Assembly (NCBI GenBank): GCA_012837885.1 | Contig: DUQI01000049.1 | Location: 1-40,256 of the forward strand | Direction of reading: 5' to 3' | DNA: 40,256 bases | DNA from: Fastidiosipila sp. | GTDB taxonomy: Bacteria > Bacillota > Clostridia > Saccharofermentanales > DTU023 | Shown: positions 8,222 to 16,427 of the stretch, piece after piece | Numbering within the stretch: position 1 is the first letter of the stretch | Layout: every line of letters begins with the position of its first letter | The notes under the pieces: generated by a model | The model's database searches: none | What the model saw: only the letters and a program-made list of their open reading frames with translations | What the model was told of the DNA's origin: nothing | Made by a program: the position numbers and the translations under genes

Positions 8222-9667
8222 ATGACAACGAAAAGACAGACGCCCATGCGCCACATTTTTCTCCTTCTTCTGATCACTGCCCTGCTGCTCGGTCAGGTGC
8301 AAATAACGAGTGCGGCTACTACGGCAGCTACGAGCGTTGAAACGCCGACACTTAATATTGAAAGCGCCGTCCTCGAGATACAAGTGAAAATCGCGGCGCA
8401 CTGGCCGCATATGGACAAGGTCTGGCCGACTTACGACTACAGCAACCATAATCTCATACTGTTTTACGTCAACGATGCGGATTCGTCAGTCCGCGTCTGG
8501 CGTTTAGGTGTAGACGGCACACGTGAGCTCGAAGCATCCGAATACGAATTGATCGCTATGCCGCAACCTGGAGGATACGAGCAACTCGACTTTGAAGATA
8601 AACCGTCGATCGCGATGAGTGTCGAAGACAACTTGTTGGCCGAGGAAGACGTCGTCGACACGCTGTATCGTGTCGCGACGCATGAACTCGTCCATTTCTA
8701 TTATCAGTCGGAGCAGGCGCCGGACGAATCGGGCGGTAGTCGTGCTCAAGCGTTCCCGGTCGACAAGACACCACGCCTCTATCGCCGCATGATCTACGAA
8801 AACCTGATTCGTGCCTACGATAATCCAAACGACAAAGATCAGTATCTTGGCAAGGCCAGATACTGGCTCGACAGATGGCAAAACGAATACCAAGAGGAAG
8901 CGACGGCAATTCACGCCACGGACATGGCCGAAGCACCGGCCAAATACACCGATAATCTGGCGACCTTCATCACACGGGAGATGACGGCCGACGATATCTA
9001 CAAGGAAGCCGGCAAGCACATCGATCGAGACAGTATATTCTACTCGGCCGATGCCGAGAGTTACGAGATCGGCAATGTCGCCGCCTTACTCCTCGATAAG
9101 CAGTCTACCGGCTGGAAAGACAGCTATTATCGCGACAAGCAGACGATTGAAGAAAAGCTACTAGCCGACGTCCAACCGATCGAAGACACGATCGATCCGG
9201 ATATTGAAAACAAGCTGACGACAGCCCTGGATCAATATAACGAGCAGACGAAAGACGAGATCGCCGACATCATCGAGACCGAGGCAACCAAGGACATCCC
9301 CTATTTGAAGCTCGACATCTCCGCCTCCACCTCGAGTATGTCCGCCGCTGCGATGCTGAGCTACGAAGATAAAGAGATCATAGTCAGGTACGCCAACCAA
9401 TTCAGTGTCGACGGTAAGACGGTGGAGCTCGACGGCGTCAATGTGATCGACTCCTACACCGACGACGGCAGATCCTATCTTTACATACCGCTGCCGAACG
9501 ACGCGACGTTTGCGGACGATCAGCTGACGGTCGAGAGCGACAAACTGAAGATCGACGGCATCAAAGCCACGTTAGGTGACGAGGACGGCCGCAAGGTCTA
9601 CCAGGCGATCGTCGACGGCGGAACTGATGGTATTCAGCTGGAAGACACGCCGCTTATCGACGATTGA
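8222..9667 (+). CDS. Secreted putative zinc metallopeptidase (HExxH), family unassigned
   Basis: Predicted secreted protein of 481 residues. A basic N-terminus and hydrophobic run (IFLLLLITALLLG) end in a plausible cleavage site, ITSA|ATT. HELVH at 154-158 is a zinc-binding HExxH motif. A glutamate-rich stretch downstream, YQEEATAIHATD, may supply the third ligand. The region after about residue 300 is very acidic (many D/E) and has beta-rich repeats such as KTVELDGVNVIDSY. ATG 8222 is 6 nt after GGAGG (8211-8215); the ATG at 8219 is too close to it. I do not recognise a named family or substrate. It is transcribed alone, divergently from glpP. Confidence 0.72.
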   Translation: MTTKRQTPMRHIFLLLLITALLLGQVQITSAATTAATSVETPTLNIESAVLEIQVKIAAHWPHMDKVWPTYDYSNHNLILFYVNDADSSVRVWRLGVDGTRELEASEYELIAMPQPGGYEQLDFEDKPSIAMSVEDNLLAEEDVVDTLYRVATHELVHFYYQSEQAPDESGGSRAQAFPVDKTPRLYRRMIYENLIRAYDNPNDKDQYLGKARYWLDRWQNEYQEEATAIHATDMAEAPAKYTDNLATFITREMTADDIYKEAGKHIDRDSIFYSADAESYEIGNVAALLLDKQSTGWKDSYYRDKQTIEEKLLADVQPIEDTIDPDIENKLTTALDQYNEQTKDEIADIIETEATKDIPYLKLDISASTSSMSAAAMLSYEDKEIIVRYANQFSVDGKTVELDGVNVIDSYTDDGRSYLYIPLPNDATFADDQLTVESDKLKIDGIKATLGDEDGRKVYQAIVDGGTDGIQLEDTPLIDD

Positions 9668-9678
9668 TACGCGTATCA
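9665..9678. repeat. Perfect 14-bp palindrome between convergent genes
   Basis: TGATACGCGTATCA is fully self-complementary. It includes the stop codon of the metallopeptidase gene and lies 24 bp from the end of the convergent DUF3841 gene. No T-run follows, so termination is uncertain. Confidence 0.5.
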
Positions 9679-9701
9679 TTATTTACCCAGTCTAATGTGA
9701 G

Positions 9702-10295
9702 CTAATCAACGGCGAAAATATCGTCGCCTGGTCTAAGGATATGGCGCACCCATTCGGCCTTGATCTGCCAGATATTGGCCTGCACGGAAAAATCGTTCCA
9801 CTCATCGATCTCGAACACCCTCGACCAGGAATCGACGATCTTTCTTTCGATGTCGGGAAAGAGGCCGCGGTACTTGCCACTGATAAAACTGAACTGATCC
9901 TTTACGCCGAGTTTTTTTATCTGCTTAAGATAAGCTTCTTTATCCTCGTCATCTTTCGGTATGTAAAGATCGTTTAAGACATAATCCCATTTGCCGCTTT
10001 GAAAATAGACGACTTCGTCCTTCGGAACACGTAGCACGTAGACGAGTTGCTTGTCGATAGGTTTTAGACAATTGTTTTTACTGATGGAACACCAGATCGG
10101 AAAGTCGACGTCAGGCGGTTTCGCCACTATCTCGTTCGCGAGGCGGACAAAGTGCCGGTACTTGTCGATGAAGTAATCGGAGATGTCGCGCATGTGCAGC
10201 CGGATATAGATTTCCTTATTCGTGATCCGACCGGTCCGGTTTAACTCGTGAATGGAATGTTCGTGCTGCCTCGTATACAGATCAACCGTGTCCAT
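9702..10295 (-). CDS. DUF3841 domain protein
   Basis: A soluble 197-residue protein that I match to DUF3841 from its length (family about 180-210) and motifs: LYTRQHEHSIHELNRTGRI at the N-terminus, FPIWCSIS, YVLRVPKDEVVYFQSGKWDYVLN and the C-terminal QANIWQIKAEWV. The function is not established. ATG 10295 has an ideal AGGAGGT site 4-5 nt upstream; the longer frame to 10316 lacks one. It has its own promoter at 10340-10367, directly past the terminator of the thioredoxin operon, so it is probably a single-gene unit. Confidence 0.75.
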   Translation of the reverse strand: MDTVDLYTRQHEHSIHELNRTGRITNKEIYIRLHMRDISDYFIDKYRHFVRLANEIVAKPPDVDFPIWCSISKNNCLKPIDKQLVYVLRVPKDEVVYFQSGKWDYVLNDLYIPKDDEDKEAYLKQIKKLGVKDQFSFISGKYRGLFPDIERKIVDSWSRVFEIDEWNDFSVQANIWQIKAEWVRHILRPGDDIFAVD

Positions 10296-10339
10296 GACGA
10301 CCTCCTGCCAAAGCATTCGCTGACGACCTTGTTGTCTTT

Positions 10340-10367
10340 ATTATACTGGAATCTTTCGCCTGATCAA
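10340..10367 (-). promoter_or_regulatory. Promoter of the DUF3841 gene
   Basis: Minus-strand -10 TATAAT (plus 10340-10345) with -35 TTGATC (10362-10367) and a 16-bp spacer. It begins inside the T-run of the upstream terminator, a compact terminator-promoter junction. Confidence 0.7.
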
Positions 10368-10394
10368 AAAGAGGGAAGCGATGTGGCTTCCCTC
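10366..10394 (-). terminator. Terminator of the thioredoxin reductase operon
   Basis: A perfect 9-bp stem (GAGGGAAGC, 10371-10379, with GCTTCCCTC, 10386-10394) and 6-nt loop are followed on the minus strand by TTTTT (10366-10370). It lies 49 bp after the stop of the thioredoxin-like gene. Confidence 0.88.
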
Positions 10395-10442
10395 CTTATC
10401 GAAACATTAGGTAAGTGCTGAAAGATTGTTGGTTTTGGTCGT

Positions 10443-11081
10443 TTAGGCCGATTCAGCTTTGGCGATGAAATCTTCAAACGGATAGTTTCCGATAATCGTC
10501 TCGTGACCATTGAACACCGTATGCGGCACGGAACCGACACCGTACTTTTGCGACAGTTCGGGGAACGACTGCGCCTCGACCATCTCGGCTTGAATGTTCG
10601 GGTTCGCGAGCGCCAGCGCGTGCGCTTTTTGCACCGCGCCCGGGCAGTGCGGACACGACAAGGTGACAAACACCTTGATGTCGACCGGCTTATCGATCTT
10701 CTTGACGCGCTCGAGCATCGCTTCCGGCATCGGATCGGTCGTACCGCCGATCTCTACCAGTGCACTCAAAAGCGAGTTGATCTCATGGCCGAGCGGCACG
10801 CCGATAAAGCGGACTCTGGTGAACTCTTTTTTGTCGTTCAGGATCACGTAGCCGGGTGCGGCATGGACACCGTACTCAGTAGCGAGCGCTTTTTCCGTCG
10901 CAAAGTCTTTCTCTTCGAGATGGAGTTTGTCGGAAAGTTCCGCCATCGCTCTCAACAGCTCTGCCGTCTCATTACCGGCCGGTGCATTCTCTTCGTTGAA
11001 GAGCACGATCGTCGTGTCGCGCTCGATCGCCTTTAGAAATTCCTTTAGTTGTTTTTTGTTTTCATCAGTTAGTATGGACAT
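10443..11081 (-). CDS. Two-domain thioredoxin-like protein (AhpF N-terminal/PDO type)
   Basis: A 212-residue protein built of two thioredoxin folds, like the N-terminal part of AhpF or archaeal protein disulfide oxidoreductase. Domain 1 (about 1-110) has lost its active-site cysteines. Domain 2 carries CPHC (Cys143, Cys146) and the cis-proline segment GSVPHT. It is the expected disulfide-shuttle partner of the thioredoxin reductase encoded just upstream, whose TGA overlaps this ATG by one base. Together the two proteins resemble AhpF split in two. The final acceptor (a peroxiredoxin or protein disulfides) is not in the window. Confidence 0.88.
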   Translation of the reverse strand: MSILTDENKKQLKEFLKAIERDTTIVLFNEENAPAGNETAELLRAMAELSDKLHLEEKDFATEKALATEYGVHAAPGYVILNDKKEFTRVRFIGVPLGHEINSLLSALVEIGGTTDPMPEAMLERVKKIDKPVDIKVFVTLSCPHCPGAVQKAHALALANPNIQAEMVEAQSFPELSQKYGVGSVPHTVFNGHETIIGNYPFEDFIAKAESA

Positions 11082-12118
11082 CAGCAGTTCCTCTCTTTGT
11101 GGGCGGCCGTCTGCATTCTCGACTCACCCGTTGTCAGTTCGTTATTGATTGATAGTGCCGCCTGCGCCCCGTCGGCTGCCGCGATCACGATCTGTTTGTA
11201 CATCGTTTCGGTGACGTCGCCGGCGGCGAAGACACCAGGTATATTCGTGCGATTGCACTGATCGACGATAATCTCGCCGTTATCATTGACTTCGAGATCC
11301 ATCTTGAACGGTCCAAGATTCGGATCGTGGCCGATCTCGACGAACACGGCATCAGCTTCGATGACATAGCGTTCGCCGCGCACCTTGTCGTAGACCTCGA
11401 TATTCTCGACATGCTCCTCACCATTGATCCGTTCGATCTGGGTCTGCGTGAGCAGTGTGACGTTGTCAAGCTTTTCGAGCTCCGCCATGAGAATATGGTC
11501 CGCGCGAAATTCGCTGCGTTGAACGACCGTCACTTCCCTGCCGATTCTGGCGAGGTCGAGTGCCGCTTCGGCAGCCGCATTGCCGCCGCCGGCCACAATC
11601 AGGCGTTTTTGTTTAAACAGCGGTCCGTCGCAGATGGCGCAGTAACTGACGCCGCGGTCGGCCAATTCGATCTCACCCGGGATACCGAGTTTACGCGGTG
11701 TCGAACCGGTCGCAAGTAAGACGGTCTTCCCTCTGTACTGCTTTCTATTCGTCGCGTACAGCTTGATCACGTCATCTTCTTCTTGCTGCCAACCGTCGAT
11801 CAGGTAACCGGAGAGAATCGGGATGCCGAGCGCTTCGATGTCGTTGCCAAACTTCTGCGATAGTTCATAACCGCTATTCTGGCTCGTCCCGATATAGTTT
11901 TCGACCATCGAGGTGTTCAACATCTGGCCGCCGACTCGGTCACCGAACACGGCGACGTTTCTTCCCTTACGCTTCGCGTAAAGCGCGGCATTCAAGCCGG
12001 CCGGGCCGGCGCCGATGACCAAAAGATCGTAGACGACGTTTTCGTCAGGCGCGACCGGACCAGTAAACATACTCGGAGCAGGTTTCTCCGGGGTTAAATT
12101 GAGGTGTAGATCAAGCAC
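11081..12118 (-). CDS. Thioredoxin reductase-like flavoprotein
   Basis: NAD(P)H-dependent disulfide reductase of 345 residues. An unusual N-terminal extension of about 28 residues precedes the FAD motif VIGAGPAGLNAALYAKR (34-50). The redox CAIC pair is Cys160/Cys163. The second nucleotide motif is VAGGGNAAAEAALDLAR, and the FAD-binding C-terminal block is GVFAAGDVTE. The absence of the NADPH-type HRRxxxR suggests NADH use, but this is only a hint. The start is GTG 12118 with AAGGAG 6 nt upstream. It overlaps the upstream transposase-like gene by 8 bp and the downstream thioredoxin-like gene by 1 bp. Confidence 0.9.
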   Translation of the reverse strand: MLDLHLNLTPEKPAPSMFTGPVAPDENVVYDLLVIGAGPAGLNAALYAKRKGRNVAVFGDRVGGQMLNTSMVENYIGTSQNSGYELSQKFGNDIEALGIPILSGYLIDGWQQEEDDVIKLYATNRKQYRGKTVLLATGSTPRKLGIPGEIELADRGVSYCAICDGPLFKQKRLIVAGGGNAAAEAALDLARIGREVTVVQRSEFRADHILMAELEKLDNVTLLTQTQIERINGEEHVENIEVYDKVRGERYVIEADAVFVEIGHDPNLGPFKMDLEVNDNGEIIVDQCNRTNIPGVFAAGDVTETMYKQIVIAAADGAQAALSINNELTTGESRMQTAAHKERNC

Positions 12119-12812
12119 GATGTACTCCTTGTTTGATTATTTTGCTCACCATCGATTCAGACAGTCCGCCGAACACTTCACCGAGTTCTCTAAGCGGCAG
12201 ACATGACATGCGGCGGCTGTTCACCACCCAGACATTTCTCTTGTCTTTGTCCTCCAGCATCGTCTCCATGGTAAGCCCTTCATTTGCCAGAGCCGACTCC
12301 AACCAGAGCAGGAGTCCTTTTTTTGTAGCGATACAAGAACGCTTCGTAATCTCAAAGCCTTCCGGTCGCTCCTTGGACATAAACAGAGAATCGGTTCGAC
12401 CGCGCAAACGGTCCAGATCGCAAAAACTGTTCCATTCGCGGCCGTTTTTGCCCCGCTCCTCGAGTCTGTCCAATACGTTATGCACCTCTTCATCCGTATT
12501 CAAAAGCTCGCTTTGAAAACGATCTTTGAACAGGCCGCCGCGGTGCTCGAGCGAACGCGCATAGCGGATGTTCAAACTCGACATGAACTGCGAGATATCG
12601 CAGCCGTGAAAGTGGACGATCAGGTGGTAGGACGTGGGATCCATCAGACAATACGCAAGTATTTCACTCGGATACTGCTTCAATGCACCCTGCAACGAAT
12701 CCACAAATGCTTGACGGTCGCCGTCATCTCGAAAGATCTTGACGCCGTCATTCGCCCACTGGCTGATGTAGTAAATACCAAACAGATTTCTCTCTCGCGG
12801 CATTCTCGCCAT
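12111..12812 (-). CDS. Transposase IS200/RAYT-like protein with degraded HUH motif
   Basis: A 233-residue relative of the Y1/REP-associated transposases. Recognisable segments are the N-terminal MPRERN with a DDGDRQAFVDSL block, the core YCLMDPTSYHLIVHF, and GGLFKDRFQSELL. Active members usually read LMxNHYHLL; here the first histidine of the H-U-H pair is replaced (S-Y-H), and no obvious catalytic tyrosine follows. The C-terminus (LRELGEVFGGLSESMVSKII) looks like a DNA-binding helix-turn-helix of the DnaA type. It is the first gene of the operon with thioredoxin reductase, so a domesticated, probably regulatory role is plausible. ATG 12812 is preferred because it follows the purine-rich AAGGAAGGGGG. 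Confidence 0.7.
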   Translation of the reverse strand: MARMPRERNLFGIYYISQWANDGVKIFRDDGDRQAFVDSLQGALKQYPSEILAYCLMDPTSYHLIVHFHGCDISQFMSSLNIRYARSLEHRGGLFKDRFQSELLNTDEEVHNVLDRLEERGKNGREWNSFCDLDRLRGRTDSLFMSKERPEGFEITKRSCIATKKGLLLWLESALANEGLTMETMLEDKDKRNVWVVNSRRMSCLPLRELGEVFGGLSESMVSKIIKQGVHRA

Positions 12813-12869
12813 ATTTGCATGCCCCCTTCCTTTCAATCCGGCACACATTCAAGTAGTGTCCCTGACCGC

Positions 12870-12898
12870 ATAGTAAAGGAGTAAATTGACAAATTCAA
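12870..12898 (-). promoter_or_regulatory. Predicted promoter of the transposase-like/trxR operon
   Basis: Minus strand: -35 TTGAAT (plus 12893-12898), 17-bp spacer, and -10 TACTAT (12870-12875). The remaining intergenic sequence to 12995 shows no gene or clear terminator. Confidence 0.5.
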
Positions 12899-12995
12899 GT
12901 TTCGTCCCCGTGTGTTACCAAAATCGTAACGAACGTCTCATTGTGAAAGCGTGATGGCCAAACAAACAAGCGAATTCACTTCTTCGGCCCGCGAA

Positions 12996-13733
12996 TTATA
13001 AGCCAAAAAGACCCATGACCATAGGTAGAAAGACGGCAAACAACAGAGCCGGCAGAAAATTCCCCACCCTGATTCGTCTGTCAAAGAGCAGATTGACACC
13101 GATCAGGAAGATCAGGAGCGAGCCGATAAAAGACAGATTGAAAATCATCAGGTCGGACAACACCGGCTTGATCCAGCCGGCCATCAAGGTCAGCGCCCCC
13201 TGATAGAGAAACAAGGGAATCGCCGAGAACAATACGCCGATACCGAGCGCAGACGCAAAGATCGCCGCGAGAACAGCGTCCAGCGCAGACTTGGCAAACA
13301 GCATCGAAGGATCCCCGATCAGGGCATCCTGGAAGGAACCGACGATCGCCATCGCACCGGTGCATATGATCAACGTAGTGGAGACAAAGCCCTGGACAAA
13401 GGTGTTCTCATTGTCTTTGGCTCCGACCTTTCGCTTGATAAAAGCGCCGAGCCGATTCATCGCCCCGTCGATATTGATCGCTTCACCGACCAAAGCGCCT
13501 AAGACAAGACAGAGGATCATGAGCAGGGTGTTGGTGGTCGTCAGTTGATCGCCGCTGATTGTCAATAGACCTCTTAGCCCCCCGGATATCCCGATAAAAA
13601 TCGTCGAAAGCCCGAGCGCCTGCATCAGGATTTCCTTGAAGCGTTCTTTTAGACCGGACTTTAAAAAAAGCCCGAGCGCACCACCGCCCAATACGGCCAG
13701 TGTATTGACAATCGTCCCGATTCCCGTGATCAC
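12996..13733 (-). CDS. DUF554 family membrane protein (YdfK-like)
   Basis: An integral membrane protein of 245 residues with about seven hydrophobic segments. The family signature is visible: GTIVNTLAVLGGGALG at the N-terminus, FVSTTLIICTGAMAIVGSFQDAL in the middle, and DRRIRVGNFLPALLFA near the C-terminus. DUF554 proteins are suspected transporters, but no substrate is established. The start overlaps the stop of the HD-domain gene by 4 bp (ATGA), so the two are coupled. Confidence 0.9.
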   Translation of the reverse strand: MITGIGTIVNTLAVLGGGALGLFLKSGLKERFKEILMQALGLSTIFIGISGGLRGLLTISGDQLTTTNTLLMILCLVLGALVGEAINIDGAMNRLGAFIKRKVGAKDNENTFVQGFVSTTLIICTGAMAIVGSFQDALIGDPSMLFAKSALDAVLAAIFASALGIGVLFSAIPLFLYQGALTLMAGWIKPVLSDLMIFNLSFIGSLLIFLIGVNLLFDRRIRVGNFLPALLFAVFLPMVMGLFGL

Positions 13734-14317
13734 GTATGCGCTTTGACCTCCGACTCGATCCCATCTTCACTCTCTTTCATCGCGTCAAGCGTTTTTTGCA
13801 ACAGCTCATCGAGTGTCCAGTCGAGCTGCTCGGCACCGGTCGCAATGATCTCTCTTGAGCAGCCGGCGGCAAAACTCTTGTCTTTATACTTTTTCTTAAG
13901 GCTCTTCAGCTCCATATCCTTCGTGCTCTTCGACGGACGCATCAAGGCCGCCGCGTAGATGAGCCCCGTCAGTTCATCGGAAGCGAAGAGAATCTTCTCC
14001 ATCTCCTCCACCGGCTCGACATCAGAGCAAACGCCATACGCATGGCTCACGATCGAGCGAATCATGTCGTCGGCTACTCCGCCTTCTTTCAAAAGCTCCG
14101 GCGCCCGCTGACAATGCTCGTCCGGAAACATTCCGAAGTCGATATCGTGAAGCAACCCGACCATGCCCCAGTAATCGAGCTCGTCAGGGGCATGTATCTT
14201 CGCAAAATAACGCATCACTGCCTCGACCGTCAGCGCATGACGAATGTGAAACGGTTCCTTGTTATATTTTTTCAAGAGCGCCAGAGCATCGTCTCTTGAC
14301 AGCGTCGGTGTTCTCAT
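13730..14317 (-). CDS. HD-domain protein (predicted metal-dependent phosphohydrolase)
   Basis: A cytoplasmic 195-residue HD-superfamily protein. Metal-ligand motifs are His in PFHIRHALTVE, the HD pair in GLLHDIDFG, His in SIVSHAYGV and Asp in FASDELTGL. This is the single-domain group whose members hydrolyse phosphate esters or nucleotides, but the substrate here is unknown. The second of two adjacent ATG codons (14317) is preferred, because GGAGG ends 5 nt upstream of it and only 2 nt from the first. The gene is coupled to the DUF554 gene downstream. Confidence 0.88.
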   Translation of the reverse strand: MRTPTLSRDDALALLKKYNKEPFHIRHALTVEAVMRYFAKIHAPDELDYWGMVGLLHDIDFGMFPDEHCQRAPELLKEGGVADDMIRSIVSHAYGVCSDVEPVEEMEKILFASDELTGLIYAAALMRPSKSTKDMELKSLKKKYKDKSFAAGCSREIIATGAEQLDWTLDELLQKTLDAMKESEDGIESEVKAHT

Positions 14318-14409
14318 CATGGCCTCCCCGTACTTTTACACTAATGAGCCACATTGTAAGCATAACCGACTGTATTTTAATAGCCGGTTTTGCAGAATAA
14401 TCCAATATG

Positions 14410-16329
14410 TCAGTTTTCAGAGAGACGAAGCAGGTATCCCGTGTGCGCATTTACCGTCATAAGGAGATCTTCACCTTCAATCCGCGCTGAGACTTCTCTC
14501 CCAAGGAGTTCTTCTATCAGGTCAGCGTCGGCAAATCCGAGATCGCCCACGTTAAAGCGGATGTCACGGTCTTTTGATTCGCCTGAGAACACGGTCAGTA
14601 GCATCTCGTCTTCCGTAAACCGTGCGCTAACCATAATCCTGCCGTCCGCATATAGAATCTTGAAGCCGCCGTCGATCAGGGCTGAAGACGTCTGCTTGAG
14701 ATGCGCGAGTAGGCGATATCGTTCAAAGTTCTTTCTCGTCACTTCATCCGCCGTTTCAATCGGTGACCAATCCATCGGGAATCTCGCCCCTTCGAGATCG
14801 GTGTGTCTGCCGTCTAGGAGCCTCTCGTCGCCGTAATAGATACTCGGCATCCCCGGCAAGGTGAACATCAAGATCACCATCGAGAAAAACTCGTCCCGGT
14901 TTACCGCCGGATCGTTGTAGATGCGGGTCAGATCGTGCGTATTGATATGATTCAGCATCTGGCCTTGAATCACGTGCGGCAGCCTCGCATAAAATTGGAG
15001 AATCCTCGCTTTGAAATCGGCAGCCGACATCTCGGGACGGATTTTGCCGAGGACGTCATGCCGCCGCGAAAAATGATCCGGTTCACCGAGAAAGATTCTC
15101 GCCGGTCGACCGTACCCGAAATAGTTCATCGTGGAATCCCACGTCTTCCCGTCGAACATCGGCGTACAGTCGGTCCACTCTTCGACCAAAAGGATAATCT
15201 CCGGCTTGACTGAGGTCAGTTCCTGTCGCATCTCGCGCCAGACTTCTTCATGCACATCGGCATGTTCGTTTCTGGCAAAGACGTCAGCGACATCGAAACG
15301 CCAGGCATCGACGTTATATGGCGGCAAGATCCATTTTTTCAAGACGGCGTCGTCATCACGATACACCTTGTCCCTGAGCCGCTCGGAGGTGTAGTTCAAA
15401 GTCGGCATCGTCTCGACACCGGCCCACTGGTAATAGCTGTTGTCTTCTTCAAAGAAGAAAAAATCTCTTTCTACGGAATCGGGATTATGGTAGGCGCCAA
15501 CATCAGTCGGATAAAAGACACCGTCTCGGTTAAACCATTTGGCGTCGGAACTGACATGATTGACCGAGATATCGAGCATCAGGTGCATGTTTCGGGCATG
15601 CATCTCATTTGTCAGTTCGGCGAGCGCTTCATTGCCTCCGAGATACGGATCGACGAGATCGTAATCGAGCGCATCATAGCGATGCATCGACGGTGCCCAG
15701 AAGATCGGATTCAGATAGATGGCATTGACGCCGAGATCTTGCAAATAGTCGAGTTTTTCAATAATACCGTACAGATCGCCGCCGTAGAAATCGAGACAGA
15801 AAGACTCCTCATACATCGCCGGCGGTTTATTCCAATCCTTGATCTGCTGGACGAGATGGCCGCGGTACGTGTATTCGCCGTCGGAGACATGGAGATCCGG
15901 GCGGCCGTTTCTAAACCGATCGGGAAAGATCTGGTAAAACACGGCGTTTTTCATCCAGTCGGGTGAGTCGTAGTCGACCAGAATCTTGAAGTCGCGACTC
16001 TCGTCCGGCATAAAATCCGTGATACGATGCTGCGTGTAGTAGAAGACCTCATCTGCCGTCACAAGATAGAACTGATAAGAAAACACCTTCTCATGCACGA
16101 CGACCGAGACCTTATACCAGTCGAACCCGCGAGACGATCGATCTTTTTTCATCTCGTAGAGATGTTCTCTGCCGTATTCACGACTTCTCAAGATCACATG
16201 CCTCAGATGCTTCGTCGCTTTCACTTTAAGCCGGATCTCTATGGTCTCCCCTTGCCGCGGCTTCGGATTGCTGACATAGAGGCTCGAGCCGTCGGAATAG
16301 ACGCTATTTAGAAAACTTTTCATCACCAT
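14410..16329 (-). CDS. Cytoplasmic GH13 neopullulanase/cyclomaltodextrinase-type glucosidase
   Basis: A 639-residue enzyme without a signal peptide, expected to cut imported maltodextrins or cyclodextrins to maltose and glucose. Residues 1-120 form a CBM34-like N-terminal beta domain, typical of the neopullulanase, cyclomaltodextrinase and maltogenic amylase subgroup. The (beta/alpha)8 barrel follows: FYQIFPDRF, LDISVNH (region I), DAWRFDVADV with nucleophile Asp346 (region II), LLVEEW with acid Glu383 (region III) and NHINTHD (region IV). It lies 98 bp after the secreted amylase gene on the same strand. The start may be the ATG at 16329 or 16323. Exact product specificity cannot be read. Confidence 0.9.
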   Translation of the reverse strand: MVMKSFLNSVYSDGSSLYVSNPKPRQGETIEIRLKVKATKHLRHVILRSREYGREHLYEMKKDRSSRGFDWYKVSVVVHEKVFSYQFYLVTADEVFYYTQHRITDFMPDESRDFKILVDYDSPDWMKNAVFYQIFPDRFRNGRPDLHVSDGEYTYRGHLVQQIKDWNKPPAMYEESFCLDFYGGDLYGIIEKLDYLQDLGVNAIYLNPIFWAPSMHRYDALDYDLVDPYLGGNEALAELTNEMHARNMHLMLDISVNHVSSDAKWFNRDGVFYPTDVGAYHNPDSVERDFFFFEEDNSYYQWAGVETMPTLNYTSERLRDKVYRDDDAVLKKWILPPYNVDAWRFDVADVFARNEHADVHEEVWREMRQELTSVKPEIILLVEEWTDCTPMFDGKTWDSTMNYFGYGRPARIFLGEPDHFSRRHDVLGKIRPEMSAADFKARILQFYARLPHVIQGQMLNHINTHDLTRIYNDPAVNRDEFFSMVILMFTLPGMPSIYYGDERLLDGRHTDLEGARFPMDWSPIETADEVTRKNFERYRLLAHLKQTSSALIDGGFKILYADGRIMVSARFTEDEMLLTVFSGESKDRDIRFNVGDLGFADADLIEELLGREVSARIEGEDLLMTVNAHTGYLLRLSEN

Positions 16330-16341
16330 TTCACTCTCTTC

Positions 16342-16370
16342 GCAATAGTTATTGTTTCTTCAGCTATTGC
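16342..16370. repeat. Inverted repeat upstream of the neopullulanase gene
   Basis: GCAATAG (16342-16348) and CTATTGC (16364-16370) form perfect 7-bp arms around a 15-nt spacer, 12 bp upstream of the neopullulanase start. It could be a regulator site or an mRNA hairpin. No confident -35/-10 pair is visible beside it. Confidence 0.45.
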
Positions 16371-16427
16371 CTTCGACATGAAACCATAAGCCGTGATGCT
16401 TGTCATCGGCATTTGCTACCGCTTAAT

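Noticed and set aside
15250-15966. 238-residue plus-strand frame opposite the neopullulanase gene
   Set aside because: An antisense shadow of a GC-rich real gene. Similar shadows opposite hutU, the amylase, the GH65 fusion and feoB were discarded for the same reason.
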